DNA of 64,000 nucleotides from Niallia alba (GCF_012933555.1 NZ_JABBPK010000001.1:3822001-3886000), one strand, 5' to 3'. Counted from the stretch's first letter, positions 33,470 to 43,495 are shown. Numbers and translations are program-made. The notes: generated by a model not told the origin, from the sequence alone.

Positions 33470-33661
33470 TTAGTAATAAGGATAAGGTCCGTATGGTACT
33501 GGGCCATATGGGACTGGACCATATGGCACCGGGCCATAAAACGGTCTAGGTCTAACTAAAGCTCCGCCTAATACTCCGCCTAATAAACCGCCCACAAATG
33601 GTGCTGCAAACCAAGCTCTGGAATCTTGCTGCGGATATTGATAAGGATATCCATGCATCAT
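33470..33661 (-). CDS. Small Gly/Pro/Tyr protein with tandem GPVPY repeats
   Basis: 63 residues: MMHGYPYQYPQQDSRAW, a glycine-rich hydrophobic stretch (FVGGLLGGVLGGALV), then RPRPFYGPVPY with three exact GPVPY units and GPYPYY at the end. The DNA shows matching 15-base tandem units at about 33476-33535. GGAGG lies nine bases before ATG. Composition suits a spore coat or surface-associated protein, but no family is recognised. Confidence 0.6.
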   Translation of the reverse strand: MMHGYPYQYPQQDSRAWFAAPFVGGLLGGVLGGALVRPRPFYGPVPYGPVPYGPVPYGPYPYY

Positions 33662-33905
33662 TCACAATTACCTCCACTCTCTTTTTAGACTTATTTCTCT
33701 CTCTCTATTTTCTATGCGAATGCCCTCTTTTTGGACTGGGCTATCGCCTGTTAATCCTAAATTTCCAAATAGGACAAAGCCATCACTATTTGTAAATAAG
33801 GAAGAATTAGGATAGGCATAGGTAAATCCATTAATTTATTCACCCTTAGGACATTGCTTGTCTATACTATATGGAATAGATGTCGCAGGAGGAATGGTAA
33901 ATAAA

Positions 33906-34673
33906 ATGAATTCACTTTTGGATTTCACGAATAAGACAGCAATTATCTCTGGAGGGAGTCGAGGATTAGGAGAACAGATGGCTACTACATTAGGGGAAGC
34001 AGGTGCTAATATCGTCATTTGTTCGAGAAACATAGAACAGTGTACAAAGACAGCTACTAAGTTACAGAATAAAGGGGTAAACGTATTAGCCCTTCCTTGC
34101 GATGTATCCAAAAAAGAGGAGATAGACCGTGTTATAAGTAAAACAATCGCCAAATTCGGAACGATAGACATCTTAATTAATAACAGTGGTACTTCCTGGA
34201 TGGCACCTTTTCTAGATTATCCAGAGGACAAATGGGACAAAGTGCTCGAGGTTAATCTTAAAGGTTCTTTTTTATTTTCACAGGCAGTCGCTAAACAAAT
34301 GGTGGAGCAAAAACAAGGCAAAATTATCAATGTTTCTTCCGTTACAGCATTTAATGGTACACCACCACAATTATTAGATGCGATTGCGTATAACACAAGT
34401 AAGGGTGCACTTATTACGTTAACTAAGGAATTAGCTATAAAATTAGCCCCCTACAATATACAAGTAAATGCGATTGCACCAGGATTTTTCCCGACAAAAA
34501 TAACGACAGTATTTGAAGACCATTATAAACAAATTACTGCCAGAATTCCGGCAGGACGTTTAGGGGAACTAACTGATTTAGACGGAATTATTCTTCTCTT
34601 GTCCGGAGAAGCATCCAATTATATCACCGGACAAACTATTGCCATTGATGGTGGACTTTCTTCAAGTCTATAA
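33906..34673 (+). CDS. SDR-family oxidoreductase of the PHA cluster (FabG/PhaB-like)
   Basis: About 255 residues, classical short-chain dehydrogenase: SGGSRGLGEQ nucleotide motif, CDVSKKEEID, NNSG near 91, catalytic Ser in INVSSVTAF, and YNTSKGA (YxxxK). Immediately upstream of phaR and phaC, it may be the acetoacetyl-CoA reductase making (R)-3-hydroxybutyryl-CoA, but the sequence also resembles gluconate 5-dehydrogenase-type SDRs. Start uncertain: ATG 33894 is too close to AGGAGG, ATG 33906 is 13 bases from it, and a TTG at 33858 has no site. Confidence 0.8.
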   Translation: MNSLLDFTNKTAIISGGSRGLGEQMATTLGEAGANIVICSRNIEQCTKTATKLQNKGVNVLALPCDVSKKEEIDRVISKTIAKFGTIDILINNSGTSWMAPFLDYPEDKWDKVLEVNLKGSFLFSQAVAKQMVEQKQGKIINVSSVTAFNGTPPQLLDAIAYNTSKGALITLTKELAIKLAPYNIQVNAIAPGFFPTKITTVFEDHYKQITARIPAGRLGELTDLDGIILLLSGEASNYITGQTIAIDGGLSSSL

Positions 34674-34716
34674 GTAAAGTGCAAGCTAAAAAAAGAAAAG
34701 AAAGAGGGATAGGAAA

Positions 34717-35205
34717 ATGGCTCATGTTACAATCGACTTTTATGAGTTATTAAAAAAAGGTGGAACATTGCTACAATATCGATTAAATAATCGAATTAAA
34801 AATAGCTTAAATCAAATGTCTATCATTGATTTAACTAATTCAAAAGCAAATCCATTAACCAACAAAATAGATCAAATTCAAAATTACACAGAACAATTAA
34901 GTAATTATATTAATCTTCCTACTAAAACAGATTTAGCGAATGCAACCCAACTAATTCTTCAATCTGAAGAAAAAATTGATAGTCTAGATGATCAATTATT
35001 TGAATTAACAAATATGATGAAGGAAGTTAAACAACTAATCGAACAACTAGGCAGTAACCCTTCTGATGATTATTCCAATCAATTGACCAATAAAATCACC
35101 GAGCAAGAGCAAAGAATTTCTACTCTACAAAATGAATTAGTGCAAGCAAGACAACAATTGGATTCCCAAAAAGAAGAATTCAACTTTACTAATCAGGCGA
35201 TATAA
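34717..35205 (+). CDS. phaR: PHA synthase subunit PhaR (class IV)
   Basis: 162 residues, mostly charged helix with coiled-coil heptads (EKIDSLDDQLFELTNMMKEV, ITEQEQRISTLQNELVQARQ). N-terminal FYELLKKGGTLLQYRLNNRI. The position two bases before phaC, size and helical nature fit PhaR, the obligate partner of PhaC in Bacillus class IV synthases. AGGGATAGG lies ahead of ATG. Low direct motif content, so assignment rests on context. Confidence 0.82.
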   Translation: MAHVTIDFYELLKKGGTLLQYRLNNRIKNSLNQMSIIDLTNSKANPLTNKIDQIQNYTEQLSNYINLPTKTDLANATQLILQSEEKIDSLDDQLFELTNMMKEVKQLIEQLGSNPSDDYSNQLTNKITEQEQRISTLQNELVQARQQLDSQKEEFNFTNQAI

Positions 35206-35207
35206 AA

Positions 35208-36221
35208 ATGGCAAAAAAAAATCTAGCTAATTTCATTCATACCTTATCGTACGATCCAGTTGTCGGGCAATCAGAAAGATATGCAATATGGAAGAAAAAT
35301 AAAGCAACGTTGTGGTACTACCCTGCTAAAAGAAGAAAATACAAAGAATCCATCTACCTTATTTATTCTATCGTAAATAAACCATATATTCTCGACTTAG
35401 GTCCTTCTATGAGTTTAATCGAGGCGTTTAATACTGCAGGATATGATGTATATTTAATCGATTTTGGTATACCTGCATATGAAGATCGCCACTTAACAAT
35501 AGATGATTATATAACAAAGTACATTCAGCAAGGATTTAAAAGGGCAATTCGACATGCCAGAACGGATTCTTTTACAGTCATTGGTTTTTGTCTAGGAGGA
35601 ACACTTGCTACCATATTTGCTGCATTAGATAATCGTCATATAAAAAATTTAATTCTAGCTGTTTCGCCTATCGATTTTTCTGCTTTTCCTGATTACAATA
35701 ATTGGCTGATGGCCCTTCGCGAAAATGAATTACAGATTGACGAACTTATTGATAAAATGGGGATCATTCCACCAGAATCGGTAAAATACGGGACAAGATT
35801 ACTTGTTGCCCCCTTGTCATTCAGTCATTATTTAGCACTTCTCAATCGTTCTGGAGAAAAGAATTACACCGAGAAATGGGCAAGAATGAACAAATGGACA
35901 CTTGATCATATTCCAGTTGCTGGTGAAACATTTAAACAAATTATGAATGATTTTGTAAGGGATAATAAAATGGTTGAGGGTGGATTAACAATCAATGGAG
36001 AAGAAATTGATTTCTCTAACATCCAATCCAATCTACTCGTATTTTCCACCAAAAATGATCCTCTTGTTCCTAGTTCACTTTGCGAACCAATCATGAATCT
36101 TGTTTCAAGCAAAGATAAATCCTTCGTTTTATTTGAAGGAGGGCATGCTGGTCTTGTTGCGAAATCACATATGCCAGAGCCGATGGAATCTTGGCTGAGA
36201 GCTCATAGTACGTCTATTTAA
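35208..36221 (+). CDS. phaC: Class IV polyhydroxyalkanoate synthase subunit PhaC
   Basis: 337 residues, short alpha/beta hydrolase synthase. The lipase-like box is GFCLGGT with the nucleophile Cys near 129; the acid is Asp in STKNDPLVPSS and the catalytic His is in FEGGHAGL. It polymerises hydroxyacyl-CoA into storage polyester on cytoplasmic granules together with PhaR. The order here is SDR-phaR-phaC, whereas B. megaterium has phaR-phaB-phaC. No phasin gene is recognised nearby. Confidence 0.93.
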   Translation: MAKKNLANFIHTLSYDPVVGQSERYAIWKKNKATLWYYPAKRRKYKESIYLIYSIVNKPYILDLGPSMSLIEAFNTAGYDVYLIDFGIPAYEDRHLTIDDYITKYIQQGFKRAIRHARTDSFTVIGFCLGGTLATIFAALDNRHIKNLILAVSPIDFSAFPDYNNWLMALRENELQIDELIDKMGIIPPESVKYGTRLLVAPLSFSHYLALLNRSGEKNYTEKWARMNKWTLDHIPVAGETFKQIMNDFVRDNKMVEGGLTINGEEIDFSNIQSNLLVFSTKNDPLVPSSLCEPIMNLVSSKDKSFVLFEGGHAGLVAKSHMPEPMESWLRAHSTSI

Positions 36222-36227
36222 AAAGAT

Positions 36228-36259
36228 GCCAAAGCCCCGTTTCTTATAAGGGCTTTGGC
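36228..36259 (+). terminator. Probable terminator after phaC
   Basis: 10 bp stem GCCAAAGCCC/GGGCTTTGGC with a 12-base loop. The T tract is weak. Confidence 0.6.
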
Positions 36260-36277
36260 TAATTACATATATATGAT

Positions 36278-36431
36278 AAAGAAAACTTTCACCAGTGGTT
36301 TTTTATCCTCTCCCACTGATGGCTAGTTGCACTTATCGGACCTTTACAGGAAAGCTTCCACACCTAGTAGCTTCCTCGATTTTCCACAGCTTGAGCTGGC
36401 GGCTTGCTGTCCGTTAAGAGCGAGATAAAAT
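36278..36431 (+). repeat. Repeat family A, full copy 4
   Basis: ACTTTCACCAGTGG with CCACTGATGG forms the first stem. CTTTACAGGAAAG and CTGTCCGTTAAG are the partly changed second-stem arms, with CTTCCTCG and CACAGCTTGAG between. Lies between phaC and pepA (convergent), same orientation as the other copies. Confidence 0.75.
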
Positions 36432-36435
36432 ATCT

Positions 36436-37938
36436 TTATTTTGCACCTTCAAATCTTTCCACAAATAGTGCTAAAGTTCTTGTCATGACGCCCGTTGCAC
36501 CTGCTTGACCTAAATCAGTTGTTTTACTTTGCGTTGACGTTCCAGCAATATCTAGATGTACCCATGGAGTTTCCTCTGCAAATTCTCCAATAAATGCACC
36601 ACCCATAATTGCATGCCCTGCTCCACCTGGTGAATTATTTAAATCAGCAATCGGGCTATTGCGTACTAATTTCTTATGACTATCAAAAATAGGCAATCTC
36701 CACATTTGCTCGCCCGCTTCATAGGATGCTTCTAGCACTTGTTCAAATAATGATTCATTATTCGTCATGGCACCAGTTGTCTCCATCCCTAATGCAGTGA
36801 TTACCCCACCTGTTAGTGTTGCAACATCAACAAGATAATTAGCTCCATGATGTTTAGCATAGGTTACTGCATCTGCTAAAACTAACCGACCTTCTGCATC
36901 CGTATTTAATACTTCAATTGTCTTTCCACTCATAGATGTGATAACATCATCTGGTTTAAATGCATGACCACTTATCATATTGTCAGTAGATGGAATAACG
37001 GCAACAACGTTTTGTTCTGGTCTTAATTCTCCAATAATCTCCATTGCCCCAAGTACTGCTGCAGCTCCACCCATATCTGTTTTCATGCCAACAATACCTG
37101 CTTTTGTCTTAATAGAATAGCCACCTGTATCAAACGTAATCCCTTTTCCTACTAAGCCAATGACATCTTCCCAGTTTTCTTTTCCTTGATATTTTAGAAC
37201 AATCATTTTAGGAGGCTCGGTAGAACCTTGGTTTACTGCCAGTAACGCACCCATCCCAAGCTTTAGCATATCTTCTTTTTCTAAGATTTCTGCTTCAAAT
37301 CCATATTTTCCTGCTAATTCTAAAGCAAAATTAGCTAGATCTGTTGCCTTTAACATATTTCCTGGTAGATTAACTAGCGTACGAGCAGAGTTTGTTGCTT
37401 GTCCATATACATAACCTACCGTTAGTGATGCCTTTACTTCTTCACCTTCCGCATTGCTATAGACGGTAATTTCCATAATTTCCTTTTCAGGTTCATTAGA
37501 CTTTTGCTTATAGCCTGCAAATTCATACGTAGAAAGCCCAAATGCTTCACTGCATGCATGCGCAACATCCTGTGCTTCATTCTGTTCTGTTACAAAGGAA
37601 TCCAAATAAATAGCTGTTTCCACCCATTTTTCACTTTTAATACGTTTAAATGTTGCTCCAAAGATTTCTTTTAGTTCATCAAAAGAAAGTTCTTTTTCCT
37701 TGCCTAATCCAACAAAAACAATTCTTTTTGCTCCAATTTTTCCAAAAGTATGTATAACCGTAATGGATTTTTTCTTTGCTGAAATATCGCCATCTTTTAC
37801 TAGATTGGTTAACTCTCCATCAAAGCGTTCATCTAATTGTTGAAGCTTTCCTTCTAATTTAATAGATTTATCAAATAACCCGACAATGATACTTTCATGG
37901 TTATTTTGCAATTCCCATTCTGACTGATATGAAAACAT
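36436..37938 (-). CDS. pepA: Leucyl aminopeptidase (M17), YuiE-like PepA
   Basis: 500 residues. The C-terminal catalytic domain has [20 protein letters not shown] (metal/catalytic Lys), [12 protein letters not shown], and [17 protein letters not shown], the M17 signature, with [11 protein letters not shown] after it. Hexameric, two-metal cytosolic aminopeptidase. In B. subtilis the equivalent gene is yuiE next to yuiD, as here. The start has GGAGG before ATG. Monocistronic. Confidence 0.95.
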   Translation of the reverse strand: MFSYQSEWELQNNHESIIVGLFDKSIKLEGKLQQLDERFDGELTNLVKDGDISAKKKSITVIHTFGKIGAKRIVFVGLGKEKELSFDELKEIFGATFKRIKSEKWVETAIYLDSFVTEQNEAQDVAHACSEAFGLSTYEFAGYKQKSNEPEKEIMEITVYSNAEGEEVKASLTVGYVYGQATNSARTLVNLPGNMLKATDLANFALELAGKYGFEAEILEKEDMLKLGMGALLAVNQGSTEPPKMIVLKYQGKENWEDVIGLVGKGITFDTGGYSIKTKAGIVGMKTDMGGAAAVLGAMEIIGELRPEQNVVAVIPSTDNMISGHAFKPDDVITSMSGKTIEVLNTDAEGRLVLADAVTYAKHHGANYLVDVATLTGGVITALGMETTGAMTNNESLFEQVLEASYEAGEQMWRLPIFDSHKKLVRNSPIADLNNSPGGAGHAIMGGAFIGEFAEETPWVHLDIAGTSTQSKTTDLGQAGATGVMTRTLALFVERFEGAK

Positions 37939-38345
37939 ATACTCATTCCTCCATTCATTTCTTCTTCCATTATAACGAATTTATTCATCATTTCGTATAG
38001 CTAATTAAATTTTCTAACATCTATTCTGCAAATATAAAAAGATTTTTTCGAATTTAAGTAGAAAGCTCGATAATTGGTTATGTTATAATAAGATAAGTGG
38101 AAACGCAAAAATTAGAGGCGTAGTCAATGCTATCCTAATAGGCAACCATAATGGCATTTATTACTCTTCGATGGCTTTAAAAATATACATACATAAAGAA
38201 AATCATTACACTCTATTATTAACTCCACTGTCTACCTCCTTATTTCCATTAACATTCCTTATATGAAAGATTAATAATGAGTTAAATAAGGTATACATAC
38301 TAAAAGTACTACAGATTCTACCAAGAAATGACGAGGTGTTTTTTT

Positions 38346-38822
38346 ATGGAACTACTAGCTAACTTCCCTTTACTTGCGAGCTTATTTGCAATCTTTTTTG
38401 CACAATTTGTCAAAGTACCGATTACCTTTTTTGTTACAAAAAAAATTGATTGGTCTTTGTTAACTAGTACTGGAGGCATGCCAAGTTCTCATTCAGCCGC
38501 TGTGACCGCCCTTTCAACAGGGATTGCACTTCAAACAGGATTTGATTCACCAATATTTGCTGTTGCTGCAATCTTTGCGATTATCACTATGTTTGATGCA
38601 ACAGGGGTTAGAAGGCAAGCAGGAGAACAAGCCATTGTTTTAAATCGTTTAGTAAATGATTTTAATAAGTTCTTAAACGAAGCAAAAGGATGGCAAAACA
38701 AACCAGAACAAGAAAAAAGAAAAGAATTAAAAGAATTATTGGGACATAAACCAATTGAGGTATTTTTTGGTGGACTAACAGGAATTCTATTAACACTACT
38801 TTTACATATGTTAATTTATTAA
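38346..38822 (+). CDS. yuiD: Divergent PAP2-family membrane protein YuiD
   Basis: 158 residues from the ATG at 38346 (GAGGTG seven bases before); an earlier ATG at 38328 precedes the ribosome site. Motifs STGGMPSSHSAAVTALSTGI and FDATGVRRQAGEQA define the DUF212/YuiD family, related to PAP2 phosphatases. Four membrane helices. Upstream 37939-38345 contains a TATAAT at about 38084 and no other feature I can identify. Confidence 0.9.
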   Translation: MELLANFPLLASLFAIFFAQFVKVPITFFVTKKIDWSLLTSTGGMPSSHSAAVTALSTGIALQTGFDSPIFAVAAIFAIITMFDATGVRRQAGEQAIVLNRLVNDFNKFLNEAKGWQNKPEQEKRKELKELLGHKPIEVFFGGLTGILLTLLLHMLIY

Positions 38823-38845
38823 TACTGCTATTTGAATAATAAAGA

Positions 38846-39288
38846 CGCTGGGACAAAACCAATATATAATGCGTAAAGACGAACAATCTCTCATTTAGTA
38901 GGAAAACCAATTCGTTCCATTGCGCTACAGACCCTCGCTTTCCGCGGGGAGCAACCTAAGCCTCCTCGGCTAAAGCCTGTGGGGTCTTAGGCTTTGCTCT
39001 ACTTCCCGCAGGAGTCGAGTGTCCTCCGCTCCATTTCACCCCGTTTTTAAAGGTTGTTTCGTTCCATCATTTTTTAATAAAGAAAATATAATTATTAGGA
39101 AAAACGGAGCAGACTGAATACACGTAGACTCCTATGGGAGCTGCGAGAAAGTCCGAGACCCTGCAGGCGAAGCCGAAGCGGCTCGGCGCTCGCCCCATGG
39201 AAAGCGAAGTGTATTCAGTCTGCGGGTGACTACCACAAAACCCATTCAGAATGAAAAAAACAAACAATTATACGAAAATTTGATTAAC
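38846..39288 (+). repeat. Repeat family B, copy 2
   Basis: ~440 bp, the fullest B copy. Blocks in order: GCTGGGACAAAACC, CTCTCATTTAGTAGGAAAAC, CGTTCCATTGCGCTACAG, a CCTAAG..CTTAGG inverted module, GGAGTCGAGTGTCCTCCGCT, GTTTTTAAAGGTTGTTTCGT, then GCAGACTGAATACACGTAGA with its inverted partner GTGTATTCAGTCTGC, and ACAAACAATTATACGAA at the end. Matches the reverse complement of 2018-2388. No coding frame is credible. Confidence 0.75.
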
Positions 39289-39454
39289 ATCTCCATATAA
39301 TTGTTCAAATTTATCCTTGGTTAGAATACTGTTGTTCCAGCCTTTAATTCTAGTATAAAAATGTGGATATTCTAAAGGAAGGCTCACACAAACCTTCTTG
39401 ACTCTTGTAAAAAACACTTTCTATAAGACATCGGTTTTCGATTTATCTATGTAA

Positions 39455-40162
39455 TTATTTATTTTCTGCTTTAGTATACTGTTGACGGAATACTTGCATA
39501 GATTCTTCTTCATTTAATGAACTTAATGTTTCTTCTGTTAATTTCCCTTTACCCATTTCCACTATGTATACATCGATTGTTTTCTTGCCCCATTGGCTAT
39601 AGACGTCATCTACGGTTTCATAGTATAAATCTAATTTATTTCCATTAATTGCTGAACCAGTATCAGCAACTACTCCAAATCCATAATCAGGGATGAAAAG
39701 AATAGTACCAATTGGAAATACACTAGTATCAGCAGCAATTGTACTATATAAATCTCTTTTTACTTTTACTCCTGAATAAGTGATTCCAAACTGGGGATGC
39801 CCAGGATTCTTACCTGTTGATTCATATCCAGCTGTATATCCAGTTGCAACGACTCTTTTTGTTGGATATTGTGACCAATCTTTCATATTTTCTAGCAAAG
39901 GAGGTTTACCTGCAACCTCTTTACTTGATGAAATTTGTGTTTTGTCCACTAATACTTTTTTAAAGCTTTTTAATGCTACACCAATTTGCTTTATTGTATG
40001 ATCAAACTGATCGTTATCTTCGCTTGCTTCTACTTGTTCGTAACTGCTATAATTTATCGAACTAGCCTTTACACCTGAAATTGACTGAAATGTGGTTAGT
40101 AGTGCTGCCATAAAAAGTAGAACCATGCCTACCCTTCTAAAAAACTTTTTATAAAAATTCAT
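39455..40162 (-). CDS. yuiC: 3D-domain exported protein YuiC (stationary-phase, MltA-like)
   Basis: About 235 residues from ATG 40162. Signal peptide ([19 protein letters not shown]), a spacer, then the 3D domain: [52 protein letters not shown] with the aspartates of the lytic-transglycosylase-like active site. YuiC/Sps proteins cleave peptidoglycan glycan strands with release of anhydro-muropeptides. Follows the B. subtilis yuiE-yuiD-yuiC order. Confidence 0.88.
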   Translation of the reverse strand: MNFYKKFFRRVGMVLLFMAALLTTFQSISGVKASSINYSSYEQVEASEDNDQFDHTIKQIGVALKSFKKVLVDKTQISSSKEVAGKPPLLENMKDWSQYPTKRVVATGYTAGYESTGKNPGHPQFGITYSGVKVKRDLYSTIAADTSVFPIGTILFIPDYGFGVVADTGSAINGNKLDLYYETVDDVYSQWGKKTIDVYIVEMGKGKLTEETLSSLNEEESMQVFRQQYTKAENK

Positions 40163-40478
40163 ATTTTTCACTCCTCCCAAAACTATTCATTTCCCATATT
40201 CAAAGAATTTATTCATAAATAGTTAAAAAGCGGAACTTTTCCCCTAGTAAAATACCAAATAATGCAAAAAAATATCAGTTAGGATACACTAATCGATTGT
40301 TTCTTATTCCTTCCACTAGTCAATAATCGATGTTAACAGAGGAAAACTACCAAATTTTAACTATACCATTTTAAAAAAGTAGGATGTGGTTCTGCTGAAG
40401 ATTAAAAAAGTGAGAAATCATAATCATTGTGATATGATAGCTTGTAGAATCAATCTTTATTAGGAGGGTTTAGGAAAA

Positions 40479-41471
40479 TTGGAAGAAAATCAAACCATTT
40501 ATGATATTACAGTTATTGGTGGTGGACCTGTTGGAATGTTCACTGCTTTCTATGGAGGGATGAGACAAGCAACCGTCAAAATCATTGAAAGTCTCCCTGC
40601 ACTTGGCGGTCAGCTTACAGCACTCTATCCTGAAAAATATATATATGATATTGCTGGATTTCCGAAAATTCGCGCTCAAGAGTTAGTTGATAACTTAGAA
40701 GAGCAAATGAAAAAATTTGAACAGTCTATCGTGCTAGAACAAGCTGTTCAAACGGTTGAAAAACAAGGGGATGGTATTTTCAAAATCACTACAGATAAAG
40801 AAGTACATTATTCCAAAACAATTATTATTACAGCTGGAAACGGAGCATTCCAACCTCGTAGATTAGAATTGGAGCAAGCAAAAGAATTTGAAGGAAAAAA
40901 CCTTCATTACTTTATCAATGACTTAAATCAATTTGCAGGAAAAAAAGTAATGGTGTTTGGCGGTGGGGATTCTGCCGTAGACTGGGCATTAATGCTAGAG
41001 CCTATTGCTGATACCGTTTATCTAGCACATAGACGCGATAAATTCCGTGCACATGAGCATAGCGTAGAAAACCTTAAAAATTCAAAAGTTAACATTAAAA
41101 CACCTTATATTCCTTCTGAATTAGTGGGAGATGAGGAGATTAAACAAGTTATTCTTGAGAATGTAACAACACAAGAAAAAGAAATTATTGATGTAGATGC
41201 AGTCATTGTAAACTACGGATTTGTTTCTTCCTTAGGTCCAATTAAAGAATGGGGCTTTGATATTCAAAAGAACTCCATTGTTGTTAACAGCAAAATGGAA
41301 ACGAATATTCCAGGTATCTATGCTGCAGGCGATATCTGCACATATGACGGAAAAGTAAAATTAATTGCTACTGGATTCGGCGAAGCACCTACAGCTGTTA
41401 ATAATGCCAAAACATATATGGATCCGAAAGCGCGAGTACAACCGCTTCATAGTACTTCTTTATTTAAATAA
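40479..41471 (+). CDS. yumC: Ferredoxin/flavodoxin-NADP+ reductase YumC
   Basis: 330 residues, thioredoxin-reductase-like FNR. FAD motif [25 protein letters not shown] motif [18 protein letters not shown], and a C-terminal [20 protein letters not shown]. No CxxC redox pair, as expected for YumC. Supplies reduced ferredoxin/flavodoxin. TTG start about 10 bases after AGGAGGG. Same position as in B. subtilis. Convergent with yutM through a shared terminator. Confidence 0.95.
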   Translation: MEENQTIYDITVIGGGPVGMFTAFYGGMRQATVKIIESLPALGGQLTALYPEKYIYDIAGFPKIRAQELVDNLEEQMKKFEQSIVLEQAVQTVEKQGDGIFKITTDKEVHYSKTIIITAGNGAFQPRRLELEQAKEFEGKNLHYFINDLNQFAGKKVMVFGGGDSAVDWALMLEPIADTVYLAHRRDKFRAHEHSVENLKNSKVNIKTPYIPSELVGDEEIKQVILENVTTQEKEIIDVDAVIVNYGFVSSLGPIKEWGFDIQKNSIVVNSKMETNIPGIYAAGDICTYDGKVKLIATGFGEAPTAVNNAKTYMDPKARVQPLHSTSLFK

Positions 41472-41577
41472 ACCTACTAAGACGGAGGACAATCTTTTGC
41501 TTCTTTTTCACAATTCATTGAATTGCTCTTGAAAAAACAAAGATTGATAACAGTATTTTATTTGTTGCTAACAAAAA

Positions 41578-41608
41578 ACACGACTATCATCTAATTGAAT
41601 AGTCGTGT
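41578..41608. terminator. Bidirectional terminator between yumC and yutM
   Basis: Perfect 10 bp stem ACACGACTAT/ATAGTCGTGT flanked by A and T runs. Confidence 0.8.
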
Positions 41609-41629
41609 TCATTATTCAGCTCTTCGTAA

Positions 41630-41995
41630 TTAGCACTCTTCAGGTGTCCCAGCCACTTTTGCTGTACGGAAAGATGACCCACAACCGCATGAAGCAATCG
41701 CATTTGGATTATCGATGGTGAAGCCTCCGCCCATTAGAGATTGTTTGTAATCAATTTTTGTTCCTTTTAGAATTGGACCATCGTTTTGATCTACTAAAAC
41801 ACGAATACCAAATTGCTCAAACAATTGATCATTCTCTTCTTTTTCTGGTGAAAAGCCCATTCCATAAGATAAACCACTGCAGCCTCCACCTTTTACTGCT
41901 ACTCTTAAATAAGAATTTTCTTCGTCATTTTCCTTCATCATTTCTTTTATTTGAAGAGCAGCGGCTTCTGTTATGTGTACAATTTCTTCTGTCAC
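41630..41995 (-). CDS. yutM: A-type iron-sulfur carrier, HesB/IscA family (YutM)
   Basis: 121 residues. KGGGCSGLSYGMGF (first Cys), and the C-terminal ASCGCGSSFRTA (CxC) provide the three cysteines of A-type Fe-S carriers; TIDNPNAIAS is also typical. It passes clusters to target enzymes with SufBCD. The likely start is the GTG at 41995 (VTEEIVHITEAA), spaced from AAAGGAG; the upstream ATG 42013 overlaps the site. yutI (NifU-like) lies 3 kb further. Confidence 0.9.
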   Translation of the reverse strand: MTEEIVHITEAAALQIKEMMKENDEENSYLRVAVKGGGCSGLSYGMGFSPEKEENDQLFEQFGIRVLVDQNDGPILKGTKIDYKQSLMGGGFTIDNPNAIASCGCGSSFRTAKVAGTPEEC

Positions 41996-42310
41996 TGTCC
42001 ATTCTCCTTTCAACGTATCATTATTTTTTATTATATACCTCTATTCCCAACTACTCAACTGAAGGGACTTGTGTAAAACCTGGTAACAAAAGGTTACGTA
42101 TTGTTGCAAGTATTTGCAAAATAATCATTTGTTACCTCATCATAAATACAAATTTATCCGTTTTCCTTTCCCACTAAAACCGACAGATACTCAAAACAAA
42201 GACTTTTTACCTATTTATAATATTTGTATAGGAAGTATTACTCACTGTAATGTATAATAGTAAATATAGCGAATGCGCCTTATTACCCATCAAACAAAGG
42301 AGTGAGCAAC

Positions 42311-42997
42311 TTGAACAAAATTGAACCATTATATGATAAACAATGCACTTGTTTGCTTTGTCATACTAAATTTACTACAAAAAAATTACGTTCAAGATTT
42401 GTTAAATTGGAGAAATTAGATACAGATTTTTTTCCTATTTACGCTGAGCATAATCCTCTCCTTTATTTCATAAATGTTTGCCCAGCTTGTGGCTTTTCTT
42501 ACAGTGATGATACAGTTCCTTCTTTTTCTCCCGATAGTAAAATGATGCTGATTGAAAAAGTATGTTCCCAATGGATTCCTCATTCATTTGGTGAGGTGCG
42601 TAGTATAGAAGATAGTGTTAAAACTTATAAGTTAGCCGCTTATTGCGCATCTTTACGGAAGGACAAGCATATTACCCTCGCAGGTCTTCATCTGCGAATT
42701 GCATGGCATTATCGGATGTTAAATAATACAGACCGGGAAATGCGTTTTATAAACCTTGCATTATCAGAATATGAGACCTCCTATTCGGTTGGTGATTACC
42801 AAGGGACCCAAGTATCAGAATTAAGAACGATTTATTTAATAGCAGATCTTTCTAAGCGTACGAATAATCTTGAAAAGGCTACTAAATATTTTTCGAAAGT
42901 AATCGAGCAACAAAGTAGAACAGTGGAAACACAAATTGTGAAGCTTGCCAAAGAAAGTTGGCAGGAAATGAGAGATTACCAAAAAACTTTCATATAA
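42311..42997 (+). CDS. DUF2225 family protein with zinc-type cysteines
   Basis: 228 residues. CTCLLCHTKFTTKKLRSR (CxxC) near the N-terminus and VCPACGFSYSDD (CxxC) near 55 suggest a zinc site. The rest is helical with TPR-like spacing (AGLHLRIAWHYRMLNN, KYFSKVIEQQ). DUF2225 proteins are widespread in Firmicutes without known function. TTG 42311 sits eight bases after AAAGGAG; the GTG at 42302 overlaps that site. Followed by a strong terminator. Confidence 0.82.
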   Translation: MNKIEPLYDKQCTCLLCHTKFTTKKLRSRFVKLEKLDTDFFPIYAEHNPLLYFINVCPACGFSYSDDTVPSFSPDSKMMLIEKVCSQWIPHSFGEVRSIEDSVKTYKLAAYCASLRKDKHITLAGLHLRIAWHYRMLNNTDREMRFINLALSEYETSYSVGDYQGTQVSELRTIYLIADLSKRTNNLEKATKYFSKVIEQQSRTVETQIVKLAKESWQEMRDYQKTFI

Positions 42998-43054
42998 AAC
43001 AGTTTAAATCAGTGGGTTGATTTTTTCTTCTCGCCGCTGATTTAAACTGTTTTT
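42996..43054. terminator. Bidirectional terminator between the DUF2225 gene and yuzB
   Basis: 16-17 bp stem AAAACAGTTTAAATCAG/CTGATTTAAACTGTTTT between convergent genes. Confidence 0.85.
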
Positions 43055-43055
43055 A

Positions 43056-43292
43056 TTAAAAAGGGTTTTCTTCTAAATATTGATAAATATTTTTCACCAG
43101 ATCTTTCGAATCTTCTCCTGTTATTACTTCTCCATCTACGAGAGCAAATAACGCTTCTCCACATTGTCCACAATAACTTAAGCAGCCATACTCAATAACA
43201 TCTACCGTTTCATCCTGCTCAAGCATTTCTTTCGCTTCGTAAGCACCAGATGAAAGGTTACTAAGACAAAATTCGATCAATGGTTTAAACAA
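43056..43292 (-). CDS. yuzB: YuzB, DUF1450 small cysteine protein
   Basis: 78 residues. VIEYGCLSYCGQCGEALFAL holds the conserved cysteines, and LVDGEVITGEDSKDLV follows; both match YuzB. Function unknown, perhaps iron-sulfur or thiol related from the CxxxCxxC arrangement. The TTG at 43292 (encoding FKPLIEFC next) is preceded by GAGAGGTGAG; the longer frame to 43346 has no site. Neighbour of yutJ as in B. subtilis. Confidence 0.82.
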   Translation of the reverse strand: MFKPLIEFCLSNLSSGAYEAKEMLEQDETVDVIEYGCLSYCGQCGEALFALVDGEVITGEDSKDLVKNIYQYLEENPF

Positions 43293-43495
43293 ACGTCTCA
43301 CCTCTCTCCTGTAAATTATACTAGTTTTTTCTTGGAATTGTTGCAAAGAATACTAAAGAGAAAAAGCCATTTTCCTACTGTAAAAACGAATAAACTGTCC
43401 TAATCTTTTAATATACTCTAAGGAGAAGCTCCGACTTTTATGGACGATTTATATCGCTATAGATATCTTTGCGCTTATATTAAAGGGGGGAAAGA

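Noticed and set aside
33476-33535. CRISPR-like array
   Set aside because: The 15-base tandem units encode GPVPY in a small protein and have no spacers.
37939-38345. Hidden small gene or ncRNA between pepA and yuiD
   Set aside because: A TATAAT-like box is present, but there is no ORF with a ribosome site or convincing hairpin.
39067-39267. Open frame in repeat family B
   Set aside because: Lies fully within a non-coding repeat that is present elsewhere in altered frame.
41758-42177. 139-codon plus-strand frame over yutM
   Set aside because: Antisense to a clear HesB gene and extends into AT-rich intergenic DNA; low-complexity translation.
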